64,000 nt of DNA, taken from positions 372,001-436,000 of the forward strand of contig NZ_JAGSPJ010000004.1 in the NCBI RefSeq assembly GCF_018139545.1, given 5' to 3'. Each line of letters starts with the position of its first letter. Positions within the stretch are counted from its first letter, which is position 1. This document shows positions 36,900 to 46,120 of this stretch, one piece after another. The stretch is from Affinundibacterium fentianense. Lineage in GTDB: Bacteria; Pseudomonadota; Gammaproteobacteria; Burkholderiales; Burkholderiaceae_D. The notes beneath the pieces were generated by a model. The model was not told the origin of the DNA. It ran no database searches and saw only the letters and a program-made list of their open reading frames with translations. The translations under genes were made by a program, and so were the position numbers.

Positions 36900-38252
36900 A
36901 TGAATACCCAACAATCGACCCCGAATTCAGCAATTTCCGAACAGGCTCTTCCTGCAGAAGTGTCCATTCAAAGCGACACTTGGTTGAATCGATATCGTAA
37001 TTTTCCAGTTTTTTCACGAACTTGGTTTCGACATCGTTCGATAGCATTTGGGGGGACCTTATTTGCTGCCCTGACCGTCCTTTCTGTGATCGTTGGCCTG
37101 ACCTCCGAACGAGCAGTGAATTTCGTTATTTGGACGGTACCATTTTTTGTTGCCGCATTTGGATTGTTCTTGATTGGCCAAGCAATTGCGGTTTGGATTC
37201 GTCAGCAAAACTATTCGGAACGCAAAGAGAGTTTCGGTATTTTTTTCGCGTTGGTGTTGGGAATGCTGCTCAGTTTCGCGATTGGATATGTTTCGCATTT
37301 AGCATTCAGTTCTTTGCTGAAACCGAGCGATAAAAAAACAGAGATTAGCGTGCAGGCACAAATTCGTTCAGTGCCGAACGAGAAGTCGGGGGCCGCTCCA
37401 TCGGCGGGAATCGACAATCGTCCTCAAACCGCGACACCCGAGTCGCGAATGGAACAAAGCGATGCAAAGAAAAATCAAGATCGTGGTCCAGTGGTTAATT
37501 TGGTGATTACGATCGTGAAGTGGATGCCCATCGCAATTGGGTGTATCTACTGGGGAAGTTTTTTCGATTTTATGGTCTTTCTCAGACAAAGGAAGCGTCT
37601 CGCCGAAGCGATTCGCCAACAGGAGCTTAAACGTGCCCAAGATGCAAGACGTGAGGCGGAACTGCGATTGTCTGTCTTAGTCGCGCAGGTGGAGCCGCAT
37701 TTTCTATTTAATACCTTAGCGGGTGTACGCTCGGCGATTTTAACGGAACCCTTACGGGCGACAGCGATCGTTGATCACTTGGTGGATTATCTACGTTCAA
37801 CCATTCCGCAGATGCGTGGTGATGGTTCAACGGAACAGGGACGTCTCGCGCGCCAGCTCGAAGCAGCAAGGGCTTATCTTGGGCTAATGCAAGCACGTAT
37901 TCCTCGCCTCACTTTCAGTGTCGAATCGGAATTGCGAGATGCAGCATTTCCTCCATTGCTCTTGATCTCGTTGGTGGAGAATGCAATCAAGCATGGAATA
38001 GAACCGAAAATAGGTCCAGCTCACATCGACGTCATCGCTCGTTATTTTGATGCTGCTGACGAAGAGAAATTGGAAGTGATCGTGAACGATAATGGTGTGG
38101 GGTTTGGTGGAACGACATCAGGATCGGGGATCGGCTTGGCGAACATTCGTGAACGTTTAGAGTCGATGTACGGCGATCGCGCTAGTTTGACTTTAAAAGC
38201 ACGTCCAGAAGGGGGTGTCAGCGCGAGCATTATTGTTCCTCTGCTTGTATAG
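36900..38252 (+). CDS. LytS-type sensor histidine kinase
   Basis: A 450-residue kinase. The N-terminus has four membrane helices (about 48-75, 80-102, 112-140 and a later one near 200-225) with a polar Ser/Gln-rich loop between the third and fourth. The kinase part has the VEPHFLFNTLAGVRSAI H-box (His near residue 265), N-box ENAIKHGIEPK, G1 NDNGVGF and G2-like GIGLANIRERLESMYG. The organisation resembles the kinase at 2866-3756, but its membrane region is longer and different. It is followed after 65 bases by its LytTR regulator. Confidence 0.9.
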   Translation: MNTQQSTPNSAISEQALPAEVSIQSDTWLNRYRNFPVFSRTWFRHRSIAFGGTLFAALTVLSVIVGLTSERAVNFVIWTVPFFVAAFGLFLIGQAIAVWIRQQNYSERKESFGIFFALVLGMLLSFAIGYVSHLAFSSLLKPSDKKTEISVQAQIRSVPNEKSGAAPSAGIDNRPQTATPESRMEQSDAKKNQDRGPVVNLVITIVKWMPIAIGCIYWGSFFDFMVFLRQRKRLAEAIRQQELKRAQDARREAELRLSVLVAQVEPHFLFNTLAGVRSAILTEPLRATAIVDHLVDYLRSTIPQMRGDGSTEQGRLARQLEAARAYLGLMQARIPRLTFSVESELRDAAFPPLLLISLVENAIKHGIEPKIGPAHIDVIARYFDAADEEKLEVIVNDNGVGFGGTTSGSGIGLANIRERLESMYGDRASLTLKARPEGGVSASIIVPLLV

Positions 38253-38317
38253 TTCGCGTTCTGCGTTAACGCATAAATAGAATGAATTTGTTTCTTTGAT
38301 CGAGATAGGGGGACGAC

Positions 38318-39073
38318 ATGCCAACTGCTATTATTGCCTATGATGAAGATTTGCCTCGCAAAGATCTCCGCCGCATGTTGCAAGAATTATGGCCAGAATT
38401 GGAGATACTTTCGGAGGCTGAGCATGGTGCAGATGCCTTGGAAGCCATCCTACAGTATCAACCAGATATCGCATTTCTTGATATTCGTATGCCCGGGATG
38501 ACGGGTTTAGATGTAGCAAATGCGACGAAAGGACGATGTCATGCGGTGTTCACGACCGCATATGATAATCACGCGCTAGAAGCGTTCTCTGCAGGTGCGA
38601 TTGATTACCTGTTGAAACCCATTGCTCAAGATCGTTTGATCGATGCGATTACTCGTTTAAAAGCGCGGCTAGAAGTCAAAGCCGCACCAACAGATTTGAG
38701 TAGTTTGATGCAAGAACTAGACAAGCGATTGCGCCCACAACAAGTGGAACGTATCCGTTGGATTAGTGCAAGCGTTGGCGATACGATTAAGATGTTTCCT
38801 ATCGATAAAATTTTATTCTTTACTTCGGACGAAAAATATACGCGGGTCGTGTGTGTTGATGATGAGGCCCATGTGCGAAAACCTTTAAAAGAAATTATCG
38901 ATGGTTTAGACCCAGAGGTATTTTGGCAAATCCATCGTGGCGTGGTGGTGCGCGCTGACGCTATTGCAAAAGCCCATCGCGACGAATTGGGTAAGGTCAC
39001 TGTTGAATTGCGTGGAAATAAGGAAATACTGAAAGTAAGCCAAGCCTATGCTTGGCGGTTTAAACCGATGTAG
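38318..39073 (+). CDS. LytTR-family response regulator
   Basis: A 251-residue regulator. The receiver has Asp55 in FLDIRMPG and Lys100 in LLKPIAQ, with Y-D-E-D in place of the usual acidic pair region. The LytTR DNA-binding domain (about 135-250) includes SASVGDTIKMFPIDKILFF and IHRGVVVRADAI. It resembles the regulator at 1991-2836 closely in layout, a second LytS/LytT system in the window. Confidence 0.9.
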   Translation: MPTAIIAYDEDLPRKDLRRMLQELWPELEILSEAEHGADALEAILQYQPDIAFLDIRMPGMTGLDVANATKGRCHAVFTTAYDNHALEAFSAGAIDYLLKPIAQDRLIDAITRLKARLEVKAAPTDLSSLMQELDKRLRPQQVERIRWISASVGDTIKMFPIDKILFFTSDEKYTRVVCVDDEAHVRKPLKEIIDGLDPEVFWQIHRGVVVRADAIAKAHRDELGKVTVELRGNKEILKVSQAYAWRFKPM

Positions 39074-39202
39074 CCTAGCTCTTTATCAGCGTTGCGGCCA
39101 ATTTGATCACTTTGTTGCGAATACACTGGAAAGTCTGAAACAGTTGCTATTCGCTATGGTAATCTCCCAAACGGATTTTTTAACTTCTGTCGATGGGATA
39201 CC

Positions 39203-41455
39203 ATGAATACGTCTTCTCTCTTTTTGCCTTTTTGTGGTCAGCGATTATCGTCTTCATTCTTGCGGACTGGGATAGCGCTGAGTTTTTTTGCTATGAATGG
39301 CTTTTTGACTGAAATCGTGCATGGCACACCGTTAGAAAACACCTCAGAATTAGCTCGTTGGCAAGCCACTGCGCAACGAGTAACGATCGCTCGTGATCAT
39401 TGGGGTGTGCCCCATGTGAGCGGAAAAACCGATGCAGACGCGGTATTTGGTCTTTTATATGCGCAGGCTGAGGATGACTTTCCTCGAGTTGAAATGAACT
39501 ATATTAATGCGCTTGGACGCCTAGCTGAAATTGAGGGTGAGTCGGAGATTTGGCGCGACTTGCGAATGAAATTGTTTATTCAACCCGCGCAACTTAAAAT
39601 TCAGTACGCGAAAAGTCCTGTTTGGCTCAAGCAGTTAATGAATGCATTTGCTGACGGCCTCAATTTCTATTTGCATACTCACCCTGAAGTGAAACCGAAG
39701 CTGATTACGCACTTTGAACCTTGGATGGCTTTGGCTTTCAGCGAGGGTAGTATTGGTGGTGATATTGAGTCGATTAATCTTAAGCAATTAGAGGCTTTAT
39801 ACGGCCGTGTACCGCTAACGCTTGGCGCTGCAAAAGCTGATCAAATTGCGGTATTGGATGACGCGCAAGTGATGCCGGAACCACGTGGTTCGAATGGATT
39901 TGCACTTGCGCCTAAATTGACCGCTGATGGTCACGCACTTTTGTGGATCAATCCCCATACCTCATTTTATTTCCGACCAGAAGTACATGTCGCAAGTGCG
40001 CAGGGCTTGAATGCCTATGGGGCGGTGACTTGGGGGCAGTTCTTCGTATATCAGGGCTTCAATCAATACAATGGATGGATGCATACTTCGAATGCCGCCG
40101 ACGTGATTGATGAGTTCGCTCTGAAGGTGGAGCAAAAAGGCGACCGGTATTTTTATTGGTATGAAGGTCGATTGCGCCCCCTGCAAGCCATCCAGCACGC
40201 CTTGCCCTACAAGTCCACGCAAGGCGAGGCAGTTCGCATGATTACCACTTATGCCAGCCACCATGGTCCAGTGATCCGTGCGGAGAATGGCCAATGGATC
40301 GCGATTCAATTAATGAACACACCGATGCAGGCCTTGATGCAATCTTATTTGCGGACAAAGACTCGCGATTTTAAGAGTTTTGCCAGAGTAATGGATTTGC
40401 GTGCCAATTCGTCAAACAATACCGTTTATGCGGATAGAGATGGCAATATCGCTTACTTTCACGGTAACTTTGTGCCGCGCCGTAATCCCAAACTTGACTG
40501 GACTCGCCCCGTTGACGGTAGTTTGCGTAGTGCTGATTGGCAAGAACTACACCCAGTTAAAGACATCATTCAGCTGCTAAATCCAAGCAATGGTTGGATT
40601 CAAAACACGAATAATTGGCCTTTTTCAGCGGCTGGCACGGATAGCCCGCGGATCACAACGTTTCCCAAATACATGTGGACGAATGCGGAGAATGCGCGAG
40701 GTTTACACGCAGTTAAAGTATTAAAAAATGCTAAGAATGTGGACTTAGATAGCATGATACGTCTCGCGTATGACAATGAGCTCACGGCATTTGAAAGTTT
40801 GTTACCCGCTCTATTTAAGGCCTATGATGCCGCGCCCGAACCCATGTTAGCTGCACAGATTGCCAGTCTACGAAATTGGGATTATCGGGCAAGCTTGAGT
40901 TCAACTCCTACGTCGTTGGCCATTTATTGGGCGCAAGATTTGGTGCAAGTGCATGCTGCTGAGGCACGCAAGCAACAGATACCGGTGCTGGATTTGTTGC
41001 CCAATTTACCGGGACCCGCATTGCTATCAGCGCTGCAGCGCGCAACACAGCGCTTACAAGATGACTTTGGGAATTGGCAAACTGCCTGGGGTGAAATCAA
41101 TCGATTCCAACGTCTTTCTGGCGATATTCATGCGGGTTTTGATGATAGCAAGCCAAGTTGGCCTGTTCCATTTGCTTCAGGCAATTGGGGTTCTTTGGCC
41201 GCTTTTGGGCAGGTCTCCAAACAAACCACAAAACGTATTTACGGAGATCGAGGGAATAGTTTTGTCGCTGCAGTTTCTTTTGGCACGAGAGTTAAGGCAA
41301 AAAGCATCTTAGCAGGTGGTGTCAGTAGTGATCCAACTTCGCCACATTTCAATGATCAAGGCGAAATGTATAGCAAGGCGCAATTCAAAGATGTACTTTT
41401 CTACCCCGAGGACATCGCTAAACATACGCAGCGGCATTATCACCCTGGACAATAG
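39203..41455 (+). CDS. Penicillin-acylase family Ntn hydrolase
   Basis: A 750-residue exported precursor. After a signal peptide (hydrophobic core near residues 20-34) an alpha subunit, spacer and beta subunit follow. The new N-terminal Ser of the beta chain is in RGSNGFALAP (about residue 233), the autocleavage site of the family. Members cleave acyl chains from penicillins, cephalosporins or N-acyl homoserine lactones (PvdQ type); the substrate cannot be read from this sequence. No quorum-sensing gene is seen around it. Confidence 0.88.
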   Translation: MNTSSLFLPFCGQRLSSSFLRTGIALSFFAMNGFLTEIVHGTPLENTSELARWQATAQRVTIARDHWGVPHVSGKTDADAVFGLLYAQAEDDFPRVEMNYINALGRLAEIEGESEIWRDLRMKLFIQPAQLKIQYAKSPVWLKQLMNAFADGLNFYLHTHPEVKPKLITHFEPWMALAFSEGSIGGDIESINLKQLEALYGRVPLTLGAAKADQIAVLDDAQVMPEPRGSNGFALAPKLTADGHALLWINPHTSFYFRPEVHVASAQGLNAYGAVTWGQFFVYQGFNQYNGWMHTSNAADVIDEFALKVEQKGDRYFYWYEGRLRPLQAIQHALPYKSTQGEAVRMITTYASHHGPVIRAENGQWIAIQLMNTPMQALMQSYLRTKTRDFKSFARVMDLRANSSNNTVYADRDGNIAYFHGNFVPRRNPKLDWTRPVDGSLRSADWQELHPVKDIIQLLNPSNGWIQNTNNWPFSAAGTDSPRITTFPKYMWTNAENARGLHAVKVLKNAKNVDLDSMIRLAYDNELTAFESLLPALFKAYDAAPEPMLAAQIASLRNWDYRASLSSTPTSLAIYWAQDLVQVHAAEARKQQIPVLDLLPNLPGPALLSALQRATQRLQDDFGNWQTAWGEINRFQRLSGDIHAGFDDSKPSWPVPFASGNWGSLAAFGQVSKQTTKRIYGDRGNSFVAAVSFGTRVKAKSILAGGVSSDPTSPHFNDQGEMYSKAQFKDVLFYPEDIAKHTQRHYHPGQ

Positions 41456-41650
41456 ACTGACAACTTCAACCAACTCTTGTATGCGGTCTTATGCAAAGTC
41501 CCCGATCGAACTTTGGGACCACTTGACGTTGCAAATTGAGGGCATTTCGTTGAGAGTCTTTGCGCCAAAACAAGAAGATGGTCGGTTATGAATGCGCGCG
41601 CTGCCAATAGCGCTATGATTTTTCTTCACTCAACAAGGAAAGGAAGCGCA

Positions 41651-41824
41651 ATGCAAACAAAGGATAACGGTGACTGGCTGTCCGCGCAACAAGCGGTACG
41701 CCCAGACGGAAGCGAAGTGACCAATCTCTCCCTGATCAACAAAAAATTGCCACCACTCGTTCAGCCCGATGATGTGGCTGTCCAATCAGAACCCGCGGAA
41801 CCTTTTATGCCATCGAAAAGCTAG
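41651..41824 (+). CDS. Small hypothetical protein
   Basis: A 57-residue acidic/polar frame starting at ATG preceded by AAGGAAAGGAAG, a good ribosome binding site. It has no membrane helix or motif I recognise; the middle has KKLPPLVQPDDV. It is a plausible real gene by its ribosome binding site and position between two larger genes. Confidence 0.5.
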   Translation: MQTKDNGDWLSAQQAVRPDGSEVTNLSLINKKLPPLVQPDDVAVQSEPAEPFMPSKS

Positions 41825-42179
41825 TCTTATAGATCCTAGTGTGACCCTATTCTGTTATAGACCAGTCTTGCAATTGATTAATGCCAGTTTGAGATAGGAT
41901 AGTGTGTTGATCGGGCGTAATGTATCGGTTAGCTACTTCATGATCACACACTTATAAGAACAATTGAGCAGTATCATTCTAGTGCTTTAACCTCATTGGT
42001 CTTTCTAAAATGAAAGACCACTTATCCCTATTGGTAAAACCACTTATCGAAATAGGTATTTTTCTTGATTAGCCAAGAGAATGTATCACCGTACAATATT
42101 TCCTAGCCAATCGACCGATTTGCTATCCGCAAAACGACTATCCCTTTAACAAATAGTAGGTGATCCTACCTTAGGCTTT
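41825..42179. other. Intergenic region with inverted and direct repeats
   Basis: About 355 bases without a gene upstream of a sensor kinase. GGTCTTTC/GAAAGACC (41998-42005 and 42012-42019) is a perfect 8-bp inverted repeat. It is followed by two copies of ACCACTTATC (starting 42017 and 42043), with CCTATT and AATAGG near each. These look like regulator sites, possibly for autoregulation of the kinase operon. Confidence 0.45.
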
Positions 42180-44381
42180 GTGTTGCCAATGCTTGATTAC
42201 CTGAAGAAATTAACCTCACACAGCCTTAGAAAATGTTTGATGGCATTGATTGTTTCAATCGTCACAAGTATCGTTTTTTGCGCTTGTTGGTTGGTTTACC
42301 ATCAGCCCTCATTCAATGCGTGGGTAAGCTATGAAAAAGGACTGCTCGTAGTCAAAGAGAAGCAAGTGCAATCCTCGTCCAAAGTGCCAAGACTATGGCG
42401 TATTCAGCCGTCCAAGCAAGATTTAATTAATCCAATTTTATTCACTCGAGATCCGGATCAATTGACGCGATTCGATGATCAGAATCGATTGTTTTCAGAA
42501 AACAGACGACTTGCTGAGCAAATTCAAGCCAATGGTTTTGTTGTCTTCTTTACGGGTGATCAAGATTTTCGGTTAGAGATGCAAAAAAGGACGATCCAAG
42601 ATATTCCTTGGAATTTCTATTTTCAGGTTGTGTGTGGCGCGCTTGCGCTCTTAATCGGAGGTGCAGTCTGGAGTTTAAACCCACGTTCGATCCAGACAAT
42701 TACTTTCTTTCTATGTAGTTTGGGCTTCTGTCTTATATCTAATACGTTGGCAGTGTATAGCTCGCGCGAGCTTGTTATGGACACCGACCAGTTTTTTTTC
42801 TTAGCTGCGTTGAATCGGTTCGCTACCTATTTATTAGTCTTTTCTGGCACGATTCTGTTTTGGTATTTTCCTCGTCGTCTTCATCAGTTTCCTTTTCCAA
42901 TATGGATGAGCGTCCTCGGCGGTCTCGCGTATTTCAATGAGCGATGGCAAGTCATCCATATGCCCTTTCACGACTATCAAGCAATCTTTATTTTCGTTGC
43001 ATTGGTTGTCTTGATGATTGGCATAGCCCAGTGGCGCAAACAACAACTTGATGCTGTAGAGCGAGCCGCGCTTCGGTGGGTCTCTTTTAGTTTTGCTTTC
43101 TCGTTTAGTTCGATTGTGCTGTTTTACGTTCTGCCGAATATGCTTGCACCTGAATGGAGTATGAATTTAGATGTCGCATCGCTTTTCGTACTCAGTGTCT
43201 TTGTCGGCGTTGCATTGGGAATTTCGCGCTACCGACTGTTTGATTTGGAGCAGTGGTGGTATCAAATTTGGTTGTGGTTCCTTTGTGGCATGCTAATTAT
43301 TGTTGTTGATTTTGCGATGATGAGCTTGTTGCACTTGGGATCAACAAGTTCTATTACGATGACGATTGTACTAGTCGGATGGTTATATTTCCCGCTACGT
43401 CAGCGGCTATTATTGCGTTTCCGCCCGAAGAATGAATCGAAGTTGACGGCTTTATTACCTGTGGGTATTGAGTTCTTGATGAAACCTTATACGCCGCACC
43501 AGCTCGAAGTTTTTTGGTTAAGTTTATTGAAAAAAACTTTTAGGCCACTCTCAGTTGAGCTTTCCGACGTTGTTATTCAAAGTGTACAGATTGCGCAGGA
43601 CGGTGTTGCCCTTTCAGTTCCTCGATTGACGGCAATCGGTCACGTGGAATTGCGAGCGTGTAGTCGAGGGCAACGTTTGTTTAATCGGGACGATTTGAAG
43701 TTGACTACGCAATTACTTAGCTTGCTGAAATTTGGACATCAGCAGAATCAAGTTCGACAGCAGTCTGCCTCAAGGGAGCGCGATCGTATCATGCGCGACT
43801 TACATGATGAAGTGTGTGCCAACCTATTGACAATGATTCATTGCACAGATGATCTTACTTCTGCGATGGCAAGATCGACACTGCAAAGTTTGCGTGAGAC
43901 GATCTACAGTTTAAAGGATGATTGTTCCGTCGAGCTGCGAACTTGGTTAAATCAAATGCGTCATGAGTGCATTGATCGATGTGTTGATTTTGATTTGGAT
44001 TTGGGTTGGCAGGTGGATGGTGCGACAAGTATGTTGTTAAGTGCTCGGCAACAGGTCAATCTTTCACGCATATTGGGCGAAATTTTGACCAATGCATTTA
44101 AGCATGCAGATGCAAGTTTTATCCAATTTCACTTTGTTGTTGGGGCGAATCAATTAAGTATCAATGTTGTGGACAACGGTAAGCTAACTCAATTACCCAA
44201 TTACTTGGGAAACGGTTGGCTTAATCTAAGAAGGCGGTGTGCGGAATTGGATGGTGAGTTGCGTTTTGAAATACAAAGTCCGCACGGTTTAAGAATTAGA
44301 ATTCAAGTGCCCTTGGAGGAAACAAATGTTAACGGCTCTGATCTTAGAGGATCACAAGGAAACCCGGCAGTTTTTGCTTAA
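42180..44381 (+). CDS. NarL-type membrane sensor histidine kinase
   Basis: A 733-residue kinase with an N-terminal membrane helix (about 18-42), a periplasmic loop to about 145 and seven or more further helices (about 150-410), similar to 7TM-type sensors. The DHp domain is HisKA_3, with RERDRIMRDLHDEVCANLLTMIH. The ATPase region has ILGEILTNAFKHADA and VVDNGK. Starts: GTG 42180 or ATG 42189. Its 3' end overlaps the regulator gene by 56 bases. The signal is unknown. Confidence 0.85.
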   Translation: MLPMLDYLKKLTSHSLRKCLMALIVSIVTSIVFCACWLVYHQPSFNAWVSYEKGLLVVKEKQVQSSSKVPRLWRIQPSKQDLINPILFTRDPDQLTRFDDQNRLFSENRRLAEQIQANGFVVFFTGDQDFRLEMQKRTIQDIPWNFYFQVVCGALALLIGGAVWSLNPRSIQTITFFLCSLGFCLISNTLAVYSSRELVMDTDQFFFLAALNRFATYLLVFSGTILFWYFPRRLHQFPFPIWMSVLGGLAYFNERWQVIHMPFHDYQAIFIFVALVVLMIGIAQWRKQQLDAVERAALRWVSFSFAFSFSSIVLFYVLPNMLAPEWSMNLDVASLFVLSVFVGVALGISRYRLFDLEQWWYQIWLWFLCGMLIIVVDFAMMSLLHLGSTSSITMTIVLVGWLYFPLRQRLLLRFRPKNESKLTALLPVGIEFLMKPYTPHQLEVFWLSLLKKTFRPLSVELSDVVIQSVQIAQDGVALSVPRLTAIGHVELRACSRGQRLFNRDDLKLTTQLLSLLKFGHQQNQVRQQSASRERDRIMRDLHDEVCANLLTMIHCTDDLTSAMARSTLQSLRETIYSLKDDCSVELRTWLNQMRHECIDRCVDFDLDLGWQVDGATSMLLSARQQVNLSRILGEILTNAFKHADASFIQFHFVVGANQLSINVVDNGKLTQLPNYLGNGWLNLRRRCAELDGELRFEIQSPHGLRIRIQVPLEETNVNGSDLRGSQGNPAVFA

Positions 44382-45048
44382 ATTAGTACAGGAAGTATTT
44401 CCGGACTGTGCCATCCAAACTGCTGAAAATATACATCAAGCAATGCATGCGATTTCGCAACAGTCGTTTTGTTTAGCGATTGTCGACTTAAGTTTGCCAG
44501 ACGGGAATGGTCTGCAAGTGATACGTCATATACGCTCGACTCAGCAACAGTGCTACGTCGTTGTTGCGACTATTTTTGATGACGAGTCGCATGTATTGGA
44601 TGCGTTGAAAGCTGGTGCGATGGGGTATCTACTTAAGGATAATCCACGCCCATTTTTGCTCAACGCATTAAGGGGAATAAGCTCGGGACTTCCTCCTGTT
44701 TCTGCGTCCATTACCCGTCAAATGATGCGAGCATTGACTGAACAAAGTGGGAAACGGCGACGGAACACCGATATACAAATTGAACCGAAAACTGGCATTC
44801 AGGAAATCGAACTGCATCGTCATAGGAAAGAGGATGAAACCCCTTTTCTGAATGGAAGCAATTTATCGTCACGTGAGAAGGAAGTTTTGCGACTGATGGC
44901 AAAAGGTTTTAACCGTGCAGAAATTGCTGGTTACCTTGAAATTACGGCTAATACATCGGCCAGTCATATAAAGAGTATTTATCGAAAACTTTGTATTGGT
45001 TCACGTGCCGAGGCGGCTTTGTTAGCGAGCAAGATGGGTATCGTTTAA
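44326..45048 (+). CDS. NarL/FixJ-family response regulator
   Basis: A 240-residue regulator. The receiver has the acidic pair ED at 8-9, Asp54 in IVDLSLPDG and a LLKDNPRP switch segment. A hydrophilic linker of about 40 residues follows, then a LuxR-type HTH with LSSREKEVLRLMAKGFNRAEIAGYLEITANTSASHIKSIYRKL. The ATG is preceded by GGAGGA within the kinase gene, so its translation is coupled to that of the kinase. Confidence 0.9.
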   Translation: MLTALILEDHKETRQFLLKLVQEVFPDCAIQTAENIHQAMHAISQQSFCLAIVDLSLPDGNGLQVIRHIRSTQQQCYVVVATIFDDESHVLDALKAGAMGYLLKDNPRPFLLNALRGISSGLPPVSASITRQMMRALTEQSGKRRRNTDIQIEPKTGIQEIELHRHRKEDETPFLNGSNLSSREKEVLRLMAKGFNRAEIAGYLEITANTSASHIKSIYRKLCIGSRAEAALLASKMGIV

Positions 45049-45528
45049 ATCAAATGAATGATCCGAATCCCCCGTATGGGGGATTGTTACAAGCTAGTTA
45101 AATAAAGGACAATTTCCTTGCGTTAGATGTATAGAAGATTCTAGTTAAATTCATTGGCAAGTTTTGCTGCTTGCCGATGATGATTACTGAAACTGAAAAT
45201 ATCTAATGTTCAATGACTCGTTTGTTGTAATTTCCTCGATATTTCCTCGGCTTTCGGAGAACAGATTTTCTCTCTCCCCTGAACTCTGTTCTCTGCTTTT
45301 TTAGGAAAAATTGAGGTGCTAGGTTTGTCTATTTTCCTTTGCGTTATGTAATGTGTAGGCATCTGACACTCCTTTCTAAAGTTGTCAAATTTCGTTCTTG
45401 TTGTGTTTATCTTTAAGTATTTTGCCGTTCATTTCGCAGGTTTCCCCCTACCGAAATGAACGGCTTTTTTCGATTAATTGAACGCTGATCAGGTGTTCCT
45501 GTAAAGTCAAACTTCCGAGGAATTCGCC
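45049..45528. other. Intergenic region; no protein gene visible
   Basis: About 480 bases. It holds a perfect hairpin with GC-rich stem AATCCCCC-GTAT-GGGGGATT (45066-45085) just after the regulator gene, without a following T run. Further on lies a strong intrinsic terminator (45424-45469). Between them I see no frame or tRNA. Confidence 0.5.
45424..45469 (+). terminator. Strong terminator with C-rich loop
   Basis: A perfect 13-base stem (45424-45436 with 45451-45463) around a 14-base loop containing UUUCCCCCU is followed by six T residues. No gene ends nearby, so a small RNA or a long 3' leader may end here. Confidence 0.85.
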
Positions 45529-45954
45529 GTGAGTTTTGTAAATGAAGTGATTGCTGAAGAGGATCTGGAGAAATACGCTATTCTCGAAATAGATCATCGT
45601 CTGCACATGTGCCATTATGAACGTTGGTGGATTCGTGATGCACAGCGCGACATATATTTGCGTTGGATTGATACCGATTGGGAGCATCCAAACAAAAATT
45701 ACTTTATGTTCTATTGGAAAGGCACGCTATTTCATGTTGCTTTAAGTAGAGATAATCGCGTGACGCTTCTGGGAGAAAGTGAAACGACTTGGAAAGCGTG
45801 GTCGTTTTCGAGTAAAGACTATCTGCAAATTCCAATTGAATTGGAGCCTTATCGTGAGGAAGTCACTCGCGATTTAAAAGAGGCTTTAACCACATTTAAA
45901 GATTTAGGTCGCTATTCTGTAGTGAGGAAGCATACCGCTGTTATGCGGTTTTAA
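45529..45954 (+). CDS. Hypothetical protein, 141 residues
   Basis: Starts at GTG preceded by CGAGGAATTCGCC. Soluble, with many aromatic residues: an HLHMCHYERWWIRDAQRDIYLRWI segment and FMFYWKGTLFHVAL. I do not recognise a family. Codon use is like neighbouring genes. It is flanked by a strong terminator upstream and a permease gene about 170 bases downstream, so it is probably expressed alone. Confidence 0.65.
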   Translation: MSFVNEVIAEEDLEKYAILEIDHRLHMCHYERWWIRDAQRDIYLRWIDTDWEHPNKNYFMFYWKGTLFHVALSRDNRVTLLGESETTWKAWSFSSKDYLQIPIELEPYREEVTRDLKEALTTFKDLGRYSVVRKHTAVMRF

Positions 45955-46120
45955 GCCTAGTTCATCACGACCTAATTGTTTACCCATTACAACGAACTCC
46001 TCGAACCTATTTTAATAAGTTCTGTTGTGTTTCCGCGATCCGTGTTTCAAGCGTAATATACTTTTAGGTTTGTCATTGATTGAAATCAATGACTGTTTAA
46101 GAGAAAAAACGGGAGAAACA

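Noticed and set aside
41316-41591. 91-residue frame overlapping the acylase end
   Set aside because: Mostly a shadow of the acylase gene; the non-overlapping tail of about 36 residues has no supporting signal.
42001-42060. ACCACTTATC repeats as DnaA boxes
   Set aside because: They lack the CCACA end of the DnaA consensus; treated as regulatory repeats only.
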